This document shows positions 42,209 through 52,100 of a stretch of 64,000 bases of DNA, piece by piece. Both the position numbers and the translations under genes were made by a program. This DNA is from JBIQKZ01 sp044464765 (GTDB lineage Bacteria > Pseudomonadota > Gammaproteobacteria > Burkholderiales > Burkholderiaceae_B), in contig JBIQKZ010000010.1 in NCBI GenBank assembly GCA_044464765.1, positions 62,001 through 126,000 on the forward strand, given 5' to 3'. The notes beneath the pieces were generated by a model. It made no database searches. It had not been told where the DNA came from and was given only the letters and a program-made list of their open reading frames with translations. How positions within the stretch are numbered: the stretch's first letter is position 1; each line of letters opens with the position of its first letter.

Positions 42209-43861
42209 TTAGAAGCCGCCCATACCGCCCATGCCACCCATACCGCCCATGTCGGGCATACCGCCGCCGGCAGCAGGCTTGTCTTCAACGATTTCGGCCA
42301 CAGCAGCTTCCGTCGTCAGCAACAAGGCGGCAACCGAAGCTGCGTTTTGCAGTGCAGTGCGGGTAACCTTGGTGGGGTCCAGAACACCTTGCTCGACCAG
42401 ATCACCGTACTCGCCGGTGGCAGCGTTGTAACCGTAGTTGCCGGTGCCGTTCGCCACATTGTTGACCACGACGCTGGGCTCGTCGCCTGCGTTGGCCACG
42501 ATGGTGCGCAGGGGAGCTTCGATCGCGCGCAGGATCAGCTTGATGCCGGCTTCCTGGTCGATGTTGTCGCCCTTGACCTTGGCAATGGCAGCCTTGGCGC
42601 GGATCAGCGCAACGCCGCCGCCGGGAACAATGCCTTCTTCAACGGCAGCGCGCGTAGCGTGCAGCGCGTCTTCGACACGAGCCTTCTTTTCCTTCATTTC
42701 GACTTCGGTGGCTGCGCCAACGCGAATCACGGCAACGCCGCCGGCCAGCTTGGCCACGCGTTCTTGCAGTTTTTCACGATCGTAGTCGGACGTGGACTCT
42801 TCGATCTGGGTGCGGATCTGTTTGACACGCGCCTCGATCGATTTGCCGTCGCCGGCGCCGTCGATGATGATGGTGTTTTCTTTGCCGACTTCAATGCGCT
42901 TGGCTTGACCCAGCTCTTCCAGAGAGGCCTTTTCAAGCGAACCGCCGGTTTCTTCGGAAATGACCGTGCCGCCGGTAAGGATGGCGATGTCTTCCAGCAT
43001 GGCTTTACGACGGTCGCCGAAACCAGGTGCCTTGACAGCGGTGGTCTTGAGGATGCCGCGGATGTTGTTCACAACCAAAGTAGCCAGGGCTTCGCCTTCA
43101 ACGTCTTCGGCAACGATCAGCAAAGGACGGCTGGATTTGGCCACTTGCTCGAGGATGGGCAGAAGATCACGGATGTTGCTGATTTTCTTGTCGTAGATCA
43201 GAACATAGGGATCGTCCAGAACCGAAACCTGCTTGTCCTGGTTGTTGATGAAGTAGGGCGACAGGTAGCCGCGGTCGAATTGCATGCCTTCCACGACATC
43301 CAGTTCGTTGTCCAGCGACTTGCCGTCTTCGACGGTGATGACGCCTTCCTTACCGACCTTATCCATTGCGTTGGCAATGATTTCGCCGATCGAGGCATCG
43401 CTATTGGCCGAAATGGAACCAACCTGTGCGATTTCCTTGCTGGTGGTGCAAGGCTTGGAGATTTTTTGCAGTTCGCTGGTGGCAACGGCAACAGCCTTGT
43501 CGATGCCGCGCTTGAGGTCCATGGGGTTGATGCCCGCTGCGACGTACTTCAAGCCTTCTTCAACGATGGACTGGGCCAGCACGGTAGCCGTGGTGGTGCC
43601 GTCGCCGGCGTTGTCGGAGGTTTTGGAGGCAACTTCCTTGACCAGTTGCGCGCCGATGTTTTCGAACTTGTCTTTAAGTTCGATTTCCTTGGCAACGGAA
43701 ACACCGTCTTTGGTGACGGTGGGGGCGCCGAACGAGCGCTCAAGCACAACGTTGCGGCCTTTGGGGCCCAAGGTGGTTTTAACAGCGTTGGCCAGTGTGT
43801 TCACACCGCGAACGATACGCGTACGTGCGTCGTCGCCAAATAATACTTGCTTAGAAGCCAT
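42209..43861 (-). CDS. groEL: 60 kDa chaperonin GroEL
   Basis: GroEL forms the double-ring folding chamber that works with GroES. The 550-residue protein is full length, with TLGPKGRNVVLE, the ATP-binding GDGTTTATVLA, VEEGIVPGGGVALIRA and the C-terminal Gly-Gly-Met repeats ending in F. It lies 30 bases after groES and ends at a strong terminator. Large reading frames on the opposite strand are codon-bias shadows. Confidence 0.98.
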   Translation of the reverse strand: MASKQVLFGDDARTRIVRGVNTLANAVKTTLGPKGRNVVLERSFGAPTVTKDGVSVAKEIELKDKFENIGAQLVKEVASKTSDNAGDGTTTATVLAQSIVEEGLKYVAAGINPMDLKRGIDKAVAVATSELQKISKPCTTSKEIAQVGSISANSDASIGEIIANAMDKVGKEGVITVEDGKSLDNELDVVEGMQFDRGYLSPYFINNQDKQVSVLDDPYVLIYDKKISNIRDLLPILEQVAKSSRPLLIVAEDVEGEALATLVVNNIRGILKTTAVKAPGFGDRRKAMLEDIAILTGGTVISEETGGSLEKASLEELGQAKRIEVGKENTIIIDGAGDGKSIEARVKQIRTQIEESTSDYDREKLQERVAKLAGGVAVIRVGAATEVEMKEKKARVEDALHATRAAVEEGIVPGGGVALIRAKAAIAKVKGDNIDQEAGIKLILRAIEAPLRTIVANAGDEPSVVVNNVANGTGNYGYNAATGEYGDLVEQGVLDPTKVTRTALQNAASVAALLLTTEAAVAEIVEDKPAAGGGMPDMGGMGGMGGMGGF

Positions 43862-43891
43862 TGTAAATTCCTTGCTTGATTCGTTTCAGGT

Positions 43892-44179
43892 TTATTGGAT
43901 CACGGCGAGGATTTCGTCCTCGCGGATGACGAGAAGCTCTTCGCCATCGACCTTGACAGCCTGGCCAGCGTATTTACCAAACAAAACCTTGTCGCCAGCT
44001 TTCAGGTCAACCGGAAGTACTTTGCCGTCTTCGGTTTTCTTGCCGGGACCAACGGCGATGACTTCGCCTTGATCAGGCTTTTCGGCGGCGCTTTCAGGGA
44101 TGACGATACCCGAGGCGGTGGTACGCTCGTTGTCCAGACGTTTGACGATCACGCGATCGTGCAAAGGACGCAGTGCCAT
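43892..44179 (-). CDS. groES: 10 kDa co-chaperonin GroES
   Basis: GroES caps the GroEL ring. The 95 residues begin at MALRPLHDRVIVKRLD, preceded by AGGAG, and contain the mobile loop around ERTTASGIVIPESAAEKPDQGEVIAVGPG and the KVLFGKYAG segment. A frame extension of 60 bases upstream has no similarity. Transcribed with groEL from a CIRCE-controlled promoter. Confidence 0.98.
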   Translation of the reverse strand: MALRPLHDRVIVKRLDNERTTASGIVIPESAAEKPDQGEVIAVGPGKKTEDGKVLPVDLKAGDKVLFGKYAGQAVKVDGEELLVIREDEILAVIQ

Positions 44180-44232
44180 GAAGGAACTCCTGTTCAAAAA
44201 ATTAGTAAGAATTAACTGACGAGGGCCGGGTG

Positions 44233-44259
44233 TTAGCACTCAACCCCTTCGAGTGCTAA
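44233..44259 (-). promoter_or_regulatory. CIRCE operator (HrcA binding site)
   Basis: TTAGCACTC, nine bases, then GAGTGCTAA form the perfect CIRCE element. It predicts HrcA repression of groES-groEL. It lies between the promoter and the groES start. Confidence 0.95.
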
Positions 44260-44286
44260 TTATAGGGACGAAGTGAAATACTTCAA
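44259..44286 (-). promoter_or_regulatory. groES-groEL promoter
   Basis: On the minus strand TTGAAG (44286-44281) and TATAAT (44264-44259) are spaced 16 bases, and the -10 abuts CIRCE. The CTTGAAG stretch with a downstream CCCTATAAT also resembles a sigma-32 promoter, so dual heat-shock control is possible. Confidence 0.7.
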
Positions 44287-44379
44287 GTGGGCGGGGGTGT
44301 TTTGTTACATTTTGCCGGGTCTTGCCGATTCCATTTAGATTAGTCAGGGGCAAATCTGGGTTGTAATATACTTTGACGC

Positions 44380-44805
44380 ATGCACCCCGATAGACAACGC
44401 TTTACGCACAGAAACATAAGAGTCTGGCAGCTGCTGTTTGGCCTGACTCTTATGTCGTTTCTGTGTCGGGCGGTCATCCCCGTGGGGTATATGCCGGATG
44501 CGTCGAGCGTACAAGACGGCAAGTTTGCGATTACTTTGTGCGCCGTCGGTGGGGCCAGCACGATAATAGTAGGATTGGACGGCCAAGCTGATCCGGCCAC
44601 GACTACTGACTCTTTCGATCAGCAAGATTGCCCGTTCGGGCTTGTCGCGGCGCAGGCGTTCATGCTCGACCAAGAACCGCCGACAGTAGCCGGCAATGTT
44701 GCATATCATCCTGCTTTCCTTCCGTACGGGAACCACGCGCAGCCTGCAGTGCCCGCCTTGGGCCCGCCGCTGGGTTCCCGCGCACCCCCTTCAACCTTCG
44801 GTTGA
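44380..44805 (+). CDS. DUF2946-family protein
   Basis: The 141-residue protein has an N-terminal hydrophobic helix (VWQLLFGLTLMSFLCRAVIP), the GYMPDA motif and a cysteine-containing CPFG stretch. This matches DUF2946, a family often encoded beside copper-handling genes. The next two genes are copper-related, which supports a role in copper homeostasis, but no biochemical function is known. Confidence 0.78.
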   Translation: MHPDRQRFTHRNIRVWQLLFGLTLMSFLCRAVIPVGYMPDASSVQDGKFAITLCAVGGASTIIVGLDGQADPATTTDSFDQQDCPFGLVAAQAFMLDQEPPTVAGNVAYHPAFLPYGNHAQPAVPALGPPLGSRAPPSTFG

Positions 44806-44868
44806 TTTCTCGTCTGTGACCATGCTGGTAATGGTCTGGTGTTAGCGATACTTATCCCGAGGTTTCTT

Positions 44869-45405
44869 ATGTTTATTTTCCGCAGCCGTGCCCGCGTTCT
44901 TGTTGCGCTGGCCAGTGTTCTTTTAGCTCCTTCCGCCTATTCCCACGTCACGCTGCAAGTCAAGCAAGCGCCTGTAAACGGCAGCTATAAAGCCGTTTTC
45001 AGTGTGCCGCACGGCTGCAAGGGCTCGCCCACGACAAAAATCCGCATCCGCATCCCGGAAGGGGTCGTGGGCGTCAAGCCGCAACCCAAGGCCGGATGGT
45101 CGGTGGAGACCATCAAAGGCGACTATGCCAAGGCCTATATGCACTATGGCGCCACGGTCGCTTCCGGCGTGAAAGAGGTGGTATGGACAGGTGGTCCGCT
45201 GCTGGATGAACACTACGACGAGTTTGTGTTTGCAAGCTATCTGAGCAGCGAGTTGGCGCCCGGCAGCACACTGTACTTTCCCGTCGTGCAAGAATGCGTC
45301 GAGGGTGTGGCGCGTTGGATCGACCTTCCGTTCGCCGACAACACGGCTGCTGATCCGCATGCGGGTTCGCCTGCCCCGGGGCTTAAGTTGCTGCCCAAGC
45401 AGTAA
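44869..45405 (+). CDS. YcnI-like copper-binding periplasmic protein (DUF1775)
   Basis: A signal peptide of about 25 residues (FIFRSRARVLVALASVLLAPSAYS) ends before HVTLQVKQAP, so the mature protein would begin with histidine, the copper-binding feature of the YcnI family. The conserved GCKGSPTTKIRIRIPEGV, the KPQPKAGWSVE segment and W residues in VVWTGG follow. An upstream GTG start is possible, but the ATG has CGAGG upstream. It lies between DUF2946 and copCD. Confidence 0.88.
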   Translation: MFIFRSRARVLVALASVLLAPSAYSHVTLQVKQAPVNGSYKAVFSVPHGCKGSPTTKIRIRIPEGVVGVKPQPKAGWSVETIKGDYAKAYMHYGATVASGVKEVVWTGGPLLDEHYDEFVFASYLSSELAPGSTLYFPVVQECVEGVARWIDLPFADNTAADPHAGSPAPGLKLLPKQ

Positions 45406-45465
45406 GTATAGGGACACGGGAACGCAGATCCGTCATTCAGGGCGCATCAGCCGGGGAGAATGGCC

Positions 45466-47097
45466 ATGCAAACGCATCTCAAGCGTCGTGTCGACGCGGG
45501 CGCATCGTTACCAGCTTCGCTGCGAGCGTTGCTGATGCTGCTGGTCGCCTTGGCGATGCTGGCTTGCGCGCCAAACGCACTGGCCCATGCTTCGCTCATC
45601 GCCAGCACGCCCACGGCTGGCGCTGTCTTGGCGCAAGCCCCGGCGACTGCGCGCTTGACGTTCAACGAGCCTGTTTCGCCACTGGTGCTCAAGCTTCTTC
45701 AGCCGGATGGCTCGGTGAAGGACATTGAACACTTTCGGGTGTTGCCGGCAGGGCTCGAGATGCCGTTGCCTGCCCTGGACCAGCAGGGCTCCTATGGCCT
45801 GAGCTGGCGTGTCGTGTCGGCCGACGGCCACCCTATAGGCGGCACCGTGATGTTTTCCGTAGGGGTCAAGGGAACGAGCAACGGCCAGGCCGTGTCGACA
45901 GCGCCGGGCAGGAACGCGCTTATCTGGCTAGCTCGTCTGGGCGGATACGTGGGTCTGTTTTTCGGTATCGGGATGGCGGTGTGTCATGCGTTGGTTCCCA
46001 TGCGCCGCGGCAAGCGCCGATTCGCCGTGGGGCTGTTGGCCTTGGGCGCGGCAGCCGTGCTGTTGAGCGTGGGAATGCTGGGTGTTGACGCTATGGATAA
46101 GCCTGTCGGGGCGTTGTTCAGTCTTGCCCCCTGGAGCACGGCGCTCTCGACGTCATTCGGGCTTTCTGCAGTACTTGCGTGGATCGCGCTAGCTTGCGCT
46201 GCGATGGTCTGGTGCACGACTGCATTCATTCTACGAAGGCTGCTGGCGGCGATGGCGCTCCTGATGCTGGGCTTTTCCCTGGCGGTAAGCGGCCATGCAG
46301 GTAGCGCGCTACCCGTCTGGCTGGCCCGGCCCGCCGTCTGGGTGCATGTTGTCGCCATCACGTTGTGGGTCGGGTCGCTCCTGCCTCTGGCGTATTCCCT
46401 GAAAGACCCCATGGATCTCGGCCTGCTCACGCGGTTTTCCAGGCATATTCCCGCCGTACTGCTGGTGTTATTTCTTAGCGGCGGTGTCCTGGTCTATGTG
46501 CAGTTCGACGCGCCGTCGTCATTGTGGCGCACTGCTTATGGGCAGGTTCTGGCGCTGAAGCTTGCTTTGTTGGCCTTGCTTTTGGGGTTGGGCGCCTATA
46601 ACCGCTATCGCCTGACTCGCCCCACGCTCGATGCGCAACCACTCGCACGACGCGCAATGCGGCGCGTTGTTTACGTGGAATGCGTAGTGGCCGTCGCCAT
46701 TCTGGCTGTTGTGGCCCTGTGGCGCTTCACCCCGCCGCCGCGCGCACTGAGCCACACGCTTGCGGCCTCCACGTCTGTTTTCGCCCATATGGCTTCCGCT
46801 GCCGCCATGGCGGACCTTGTGCTGGAGTCCGCCGCGCCCGGCCAGCCCGCGACACTGTCGTTGTCCCTATCCAAAGCAGATCTGACGCCATTGCTTGCCC
46901 AAGAGGTCGAAATTGTATTTTCGAACGTCCAGGCTGGCGTCGAACCCATTGTTCTTCCAGCCAGGCTAAAACAGGGCGGCATGTGGCAGGTAAGTGATAT
47001 TGAACTACCCCGATTGCCAACCTGGCATATACGCATTGATGCGTTGATTACCGACTTTGAGCGCATTCGGTTGGAGACCACGTTGAGTCTTGAATAA
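45466..47097 (+). CDS. CopC-CopD fusion, copper resistance/import protein
   Basis: After a signal peptide the protein has a CopC domain (mature start HASLIASTPTAGAVL, and WRVVSADGHPIGGTVMFSV, which carry copper ligands). About eight membrane helices of CopD follow, including HVVAITLWVGSLLPLAY and FSRHIPAVLLV. CopC-CopD fusions move copper between periplasm and cytoplasm. An extra C-terminal region of about 100 residues resembles FixH/YtkA-like domains. The second ATG (45466) fits the GGGGAG site better than the first (45460). It ends 16 bases before the DTW gene. Confidence 0.88.
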   Translation: MQTHLKRRVDAGASLPASLRALLMLLVALAMLACAPNALAHASLIASTPTAGAVLAQAPATARLTFNEPVSPLVLKLLQPDGSVKDIEHFRVLPAGLEMPLPALDQQGSYGLSWRVVSADGHPIGGTVMFSVGVKGTSNGQAVSTAPGRNALIWLARLGGYVGLFFGIGMAVCHALVPMRRGKRRFAVGLLALGAAAVLLSVGMLGVDAMDKPVGALFSLAPWSTALSTSFGLSAVLAWIALACAAMVWCTTAFILRRLLAAMALLMLGFSLAVSGHAGSALPVWLARPAVWVHVVAITLWVGSLLPLAYSLKDPMDLGLLTRFSRHIPAVLLVLFLSGGVLVYVQFDAPSSLWRTAYGQVLALKLALLALLLGLGAYNRYRLTRPTLDAQPLARRAMRRVVYVECVVAVAILAVVALWRFTPPPRALSHTLAASTSVFAHMASAAAMADLVLESAAPGQPATLSLSLSKADLTPLLAQEVEIVFSNVQAGVEPIVLPARLKQGGMWQVSDIELPRLPTWHIRIDALITDFERIRLETTLSLE

Positions 47098-47113
47098 CAA
47101 TTAAACTAAAACC

Positions 47114-47749
47114 ATGCTGAACGACTCAAAACCATCTCGTTCCAGGTGTGTGCGCTGCTTGAGGCCTACTGGCTATTGCTTGTGCGCCCATCTATCCAGC
47201 ATAAGCAACCGTACACGGCTGCTGGTGCTGCAGCATCCCGATGAAGCCAAGCACCCCTTGAATACGGCTCGGCTTGCGGTGCTGGGGCTGAAGCATGCCG
47301 ATCTATGGGTGGGCGAATCGTTCCCACAGTTGAGCGAAAGGATAGCGTCGGCGAAGCAGACGTTGCTGCTCTTTCCTGCGGATAGCCATGATCAGCATCC
47401 GCATCCGCATCCGCACCAGCACCAGGACATGCGCCGGACTGGGGACTCGGTGTTGCTGATCGTGCCCGACGGCACGTGGCGCAAGGCCCGCAAGATCATC
47501 TACGCGAATCCGGTGCTTGGTACGCTGCCCCGCTTTAGTCTGCCGCCAGGCGAGCCCTCGAACTATCGCGTGCGCAAAGCGCGCGAGCCCGCCGCAGTCG
47601 CCACCATTGAAGCAATTGCGCGCGCACTATCAATATTAGAACCGGAACAGAACTTCCAACCGTTGCTGAAGCCATTTGGCGTGTTGGTCGAGCAGCAGAT
47701 TCAGGCCATGGGCGAAGACGTGTATCGAAGAAATTACGTACGGTCTTAA
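47114..47749 (+). CDS. DTW-domain protein (tRNA-uridine aminocarboxypropyltransferase type)
   Basis: DTW-domain enzymes add an aminocarboxypropyl group to uridine of tRNA (acp3U) using AdoMet. The 211-residue protein has the N-terminal zinc-type cysteines CVRCLRPTGYCLC and the core VPDGTWRKARKI. A His-rich insertion (HDQHPHPHPHQHQ, near residue 92) interrupts the domain and is not a family feature I know. Given the copper genes just upstream it might bind metal, or be a neutral expansion of a CATCCG repeat in the DNA. Confidence 0.85.
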   Translation: MLNDSKPSRSRCVRCLRPTGYCLCAHLSSISNRTRLLVLQHPDEAKHPLNTARLAVLGLKHADLWVGESFPQLSERIASAKQTLLLFPADSHDQHPHPHPHQHQDMRRTGDSVLLIVPDGTWRKARKIIYANPVLGTLPRFSLPPGEPSNYRVRKAREPAAVATIEAIARALSILEPEQNFQPLLKPFGVLVEQQIQAMGEDVYRRNYVRS

Positions 47750-47794
47750 GTGATCGGCCCGTCCTTTATGGATGGAAGCTCGCCCTGGCTTACC

Positions 47795-48907
47795 TCATTT
47801 GTGCTCGATGGTCGATGACATTTCCTTCAGCGCGAGCGATCTTGTCAGTGTGAGACCGTGTCCTGCGCAGTCGCGGGGCCGAAGCCTTCCGTCAGTGTCG
47901 CGCTCGGGCCATCCTTCAAAAGCATCCTCAAGGATGGGAAACTCTTCCAGCAGAAGTTCACCTTCAAAGGTGCCCGAGAGCTGAACGAACAAGCCCGGTA
48001 GAAAGTGGGGCGCCACGATTACCCCCTTTGAGGCCGCCATGCGCGCCACTTGAAGGCAAGGCGTCAAGCCGCCGGCCATCGCCAGGTCGGGCTGTATCAC
48101 ATCGGCGATGCCATCCTCCAGGCAAACTGCAAAACGATCAAGGCCCTGCAAATGTTCTCCCATTGCAATAGCCGTTTGGCCGCTTTGTGCGGCAAGCTTG
48201 CGATAGCCCAGGATGTCATCGAAAGGCAGGGGTTCCTCGATGAAACCTAGCCCATAGTCAGCAGCCAGGTCGAGCAATCTTGATGCGGTGTCGAAATTGC
48301 CCTTTTCATTGGCATCGGCCATCAATTGTGCGTCAGCCCCAATCGCGTCGCGAACGGCGCGCAAAACGGCTTCGTCGCCACTGTTGGCATTCACCCGAGG
48401 TTTCACACCCGCATAGCCGGCTTCGATATACGTGGCCGCCAATTCTGCGCTTTGCTCGGGCGGATCGTTGGGGCTGAAGCCGCCACTTGCATAAAGGGGC
48501 ACAGGCAGGGCATTTCCGCCCATGGTGCGCGATAGCGGCTCGTTTTCCCGACGCGCGGTTAAGTCCCACAGCGCGACATCGAGTGCGGCCAGGGCTAGAA
48601 CGTTTGGACCGTCGCCCGTTCTATTGAAGCTTCGCTTGATCTGTGCCCAATGGTCAACTGGCGTCCGTAATGCGGTTCCGTTCAGAAATCGCTCGGCTTG
48701 CACTTGAGCGAGTTGCGCGACCATTGCGCCACCGCCGCCGATTACGTAAGAAAACCCAAGGCCTTGGGCGCCATCGGTATCGCGTAGGGTCGCCACGACA
48801 ATATCGATGCCGCTAACACCCGAGCCGCCAATGGGCTGGGCAAATTTCTTCTCGATAAGCTGGATGGTCGTCGATACGATTTGCGTCATTGTGAGCGGCG
48901 TCTCCAT
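47795..48907 (-). CDS. Mandelate racemase/muconate lactonizing enzyme family protein
   Basis: Enolase-superfamily member of 370 residues. Metal ligands and catalytic groups are seen in LMADANEKG, FIEEPLPFDD and AMGEHLQG, and the C-terminal APHFLPGLFVQLS. A KPRVNANS lysine-containing segment aligns with the usual KxK position. The substrate cannot be deduced: galactarate/glucarate-type acids and other sugar acids are candidates. A second ATG six codons downstream is an alternative start. Confidence 0.82.
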   Translation of the reverse strand: METPLTMTQIVSTTIQLIEKKFAQPIGGSGVSGIDIVVATLRDTDGAQGLGFSYVIGGGGAMVAQLAQVQAERFLNGTALRTPVDHWAQIKRSFNRTGDGPNVLALAALDVALWDLTARRENEPLSRTMGGNALPVPLYASGGFSPNDPPEQSAELAATYIEAGYAGVKPRVNANSGDEAVLRAVRDAIGADAQLMADANEKGNFDTASRLLDLAADYGLGFIEEPLPFDDILGYRKLAAQSGQTAIAMGEHLQGLDRFAVCLEDGIADVIQPDLAMAGGLTPCLQVARMAASKGVIVAPHFLPGLFVQLSGTFEGELLLEEFPILEDAFEGWPERDTDGRLRPRDCAGHGLTLTRSLALKEMSSTIEHK

Positions 48908-49150
48908 GAAATGCGGTCGTCAGCAAGCATTATGACGTGGCATGCCAATTCTGTGGGTTCGGTCCATGTTGACGCAGGTCGTGGATTGCGTTTGCCCCAA
49001 TTGGCATGAACGCCAAAGAATCCCATTTTTAAAATTTTTTGTTGTGTATGTAGAAGTTTAGGTTTACTCTTTTTTATCGAAATGTAAGTAAACTAATCTG
49101 CAGCTTTATTTACTTGCCGACTCGAAAAATAAATAACAGAGGTTTAGCAC
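48908..49150 (+). other. A/T-rich upstream region of the TpsA gene
   Basis: No gene is visible. The last 130 bases are markedly A/T-rich (runs of T and A, TTTTTTATCG, and two GTAAGTAAACTA-like stretches), which fits a regulated promoter of a surface adhesin, possibly silenced by H-NS-like proteins. I could not fix a single -35/-10 pair. Confidence 0.4.
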
Positions 49151-52100
49151 ATGCAAGTAAAAGGTAGTTTTTATCCTGGGCAATCGCGGTGGGGTGTCAC
49201 CGGACTCACCTATGATTTACTAGGGAAGCTTTTTTTTGCAGGTGCCTTGTGCTGGACACCCACCCTCTATGCGGCTCCCATGGGCGGGCAGATTACGGCA
49301 GGCTCGGGCTCGGTTAGCCAAACAGCCGGCCTCACGACGGTTAGTCAGGCCAGTCAGAACCTATCGTTGAACTGGCACAGTTTTAATGTGGGCGCGCACG
49401 AGTCGGTGAACTTCGTGCAGCCCAATGCCGCAGCCATCGCGGTGAACCGCATCGCTGATACAAGCGCCAGCCAAATCCTGGGAAACCTGAACGCGAACGG
49501 CCAGATATTTCTCATCAATCCCAATGGCATTGTGTTTGGCGCAGGGGCTCAGGTGAATGTAGGCGGGCTGGTGGCCTCGACCTTGAACATCAGCGATAGT
49601 GCCTTAGCTTCTGCAACGCGGCACTTTAGCGGCAGCGGCGCAGGCGCAGTCATTAATCACGGAACGATTACTTCCGCGCCTGGCGGCTATGTGGCCTTGC
49701 TCGGCCGGCAAGTATCGAACCAAGGCACAATCAGTGCGCCTGGCGGCACGGCAGCGTTGGGAGCGGGCAGTGCGGTAAGCCTGAGCTTCGATGCCAGTCG
49801 CCTGCTCTCGATGCGGGTCGATCAAAGCACGTTCACTACGCTGGCCGAAAACAAGCAACTGATTGTGGCCGATGGCGGACAGGTGTTGATGAGTGCGGGA
49901 GCCAAGAATAGTCTGCTGGCCAGTGTGGTGAATAACACCGGAGTGGTTCAGGCGCAGACCGTGGCCAATCGCAATGGTCAGATTGTGCTGTTGGCAGGGA
50001 TGGCGGCGGGCACAACGGACGTGGACGGCACGCTGGATGCGTCGGCTCCTAACGGAGGCGATGGCGGTTTCATCGAAACCTCGGCGGCGCATGTTCGCGT
50101 AAACGATGCAGCGCTTATCACGACCCAGGCGGTTGCGGGCGGCAAGACGGGCACGTGGCTAATTGACCCACAAGACTACACCATTGCGGCCAGTGGCGGT
50201 GACATTACAGGCAGCGTGCTTAGCCGCAATCTGGGCAGCAACAGCGTTACGATTCTGTCCAGCAATGGCGGCGCTGAGGGCAGCGGCAATATCAATGTAA
50301 ACGATGCGGTGAGCTGGAGTGCAAACACGCTGACCCTCACCGCCGCCAACAACATCAATGTCAATGCGGTAATGACAGCCGGCGGCAGCGCCGGTCTGGT
50401 GCTGAACACAGCCACCGCCAACGGCGCTGATGCGGCTGTCGCCGGCGGCGCTGTCAATGTCATGCCAGGCGTGGGTCGGGTGGATTTTCCTGGCCGTTCC
50501 GGTACGGGTTTTTTGACGATTAACGGGAATGGCTACACAGTTCTGAATAGTGTCGGAGCACAAGGGGATGCGACGAGCGGAGCGGCCACTTTGCAGGGCA
50601 TGGCCGCCACCGCCAATCTTGACGGCTACTACGCTCTGGGGGCGGATATTGATGCCAGCGCCACCAGCGGCTGGAACACGAGTGGGGGTGTCAGTGCAGG
50701 CTTTACACCGATCGGCGATAGCGCCACGTCGTTCAGTGGTAGCTTTAATGGCCTCGGACACACGATTAATGGGGTGGCCATCAACCGGCCAGGGCTTGAT
50801 CGAGTCGGCTTGTTTGGTTCTACCGTCGACCCCGAAATTCGTAATGTCGGTTTAGTCAGTGCCAATGTTACCGGCAAAGATTTGGTCGGTGGTTTGGCCG
50901 GATACAAATACGGCGGGAGCGTCAGCAACAGCTACGTCACCGGCCAAGTAGTTGGGGGGCTCTATACCGGTGGCCTGGTAGGGGCGAATATGGGCAGCAT
51001 CAGCCACAGTTACTCCGCCGCCATGGTCAATGGCAACTTTGGCACCGGCGGCTTGGCAGGCTACAACGCCGGTAGCATTAACAACAGCTATGCTACCGGC
51101 CAAGTGACTGGCAGCGACTGGTACACCGGCGGCCTGTTGGGGGGCAATGCTGGCAACGGCAGCGTCAACAATAGTTACGCCACCGGCGAAGTCATTGGTC
51201 GCAACAGCGCCGCCGGCGGCCTTGTGGGGGGGAGCGTTGACAACAGCAGCATCAGCAACAGCTACGCAACCGGCAATGTCAGTAGTGACGCCAATGATGC
51301 CGGAGGCCTAGTGGGGGGTAGTTATGCCAACATCAGCAACAGCTACGCCACCGGCCAGGTCAGCGGTAATGCCGTAAATGTCGGCGGCCTGGTCGGCATC
51401 CAATACACTGGTTCGATCAGTCAAAGCTATGCCACCGGCGCGGTCACCGGACCCAACGCCGGTGGCACCGTCGGCGGTCTGGTCGGTAGGCAGGACGGTG
51501 GCACGGTCAGCGACAGCTACTGGAACAAGGAAACCACCGGCCAAGATCACAGCACCGGCAGCGCCGACGCCTTTGGCCTGACGTCCGCCGAAATGCTGAA
51601 CGCCGGCAGCTTCGCCGGCTGGGATGTCGCCACCGCCGGGGGCAGTAGCTCAGTCTGGCGCATTTACGAAGGCCATACCGCACCGCTGTTGCGTGCATTC
51701 ATGGCTGACCTGGCAGTCACCGCCGATGTCGCTACCACCTATAACGGCACCGCCTTCGCGGGTACCAACGCTTATACCTTCGGCACACTCACACCGAACT
51801 TCTGGCACCCATCGACCAACGTCGATACGAGCTTGCTGGTGGGCAACGTCAATACTGACGCCCCGGCCATCAATGCGGGCGTATATACGTTGAATGGTGC
51901 GCCGTACTCCAGCCAAATGGGCTATGACATCGCTTTTACCGCAGGTAAGCTAACGATCAACCCAGCCACGCTGTTGTTCACGGCGAACGCGGCCAACCGC
52001 CTTTATGGTGCGGCCAATCCCGCTTTTACCGGCAGCGTGACGGGCTTTGTCGGAACCGATACGCTGGCCAATGCCACCACCGGCACGACAGCATTTAGCA

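Noticed and set aside
42086..43843. 585-codon plus-strand ORF opposite groEL
   Set aside because: It is a mirror of GroEL codon bias on the antisense strand; low-complexity composition and no family motifs.
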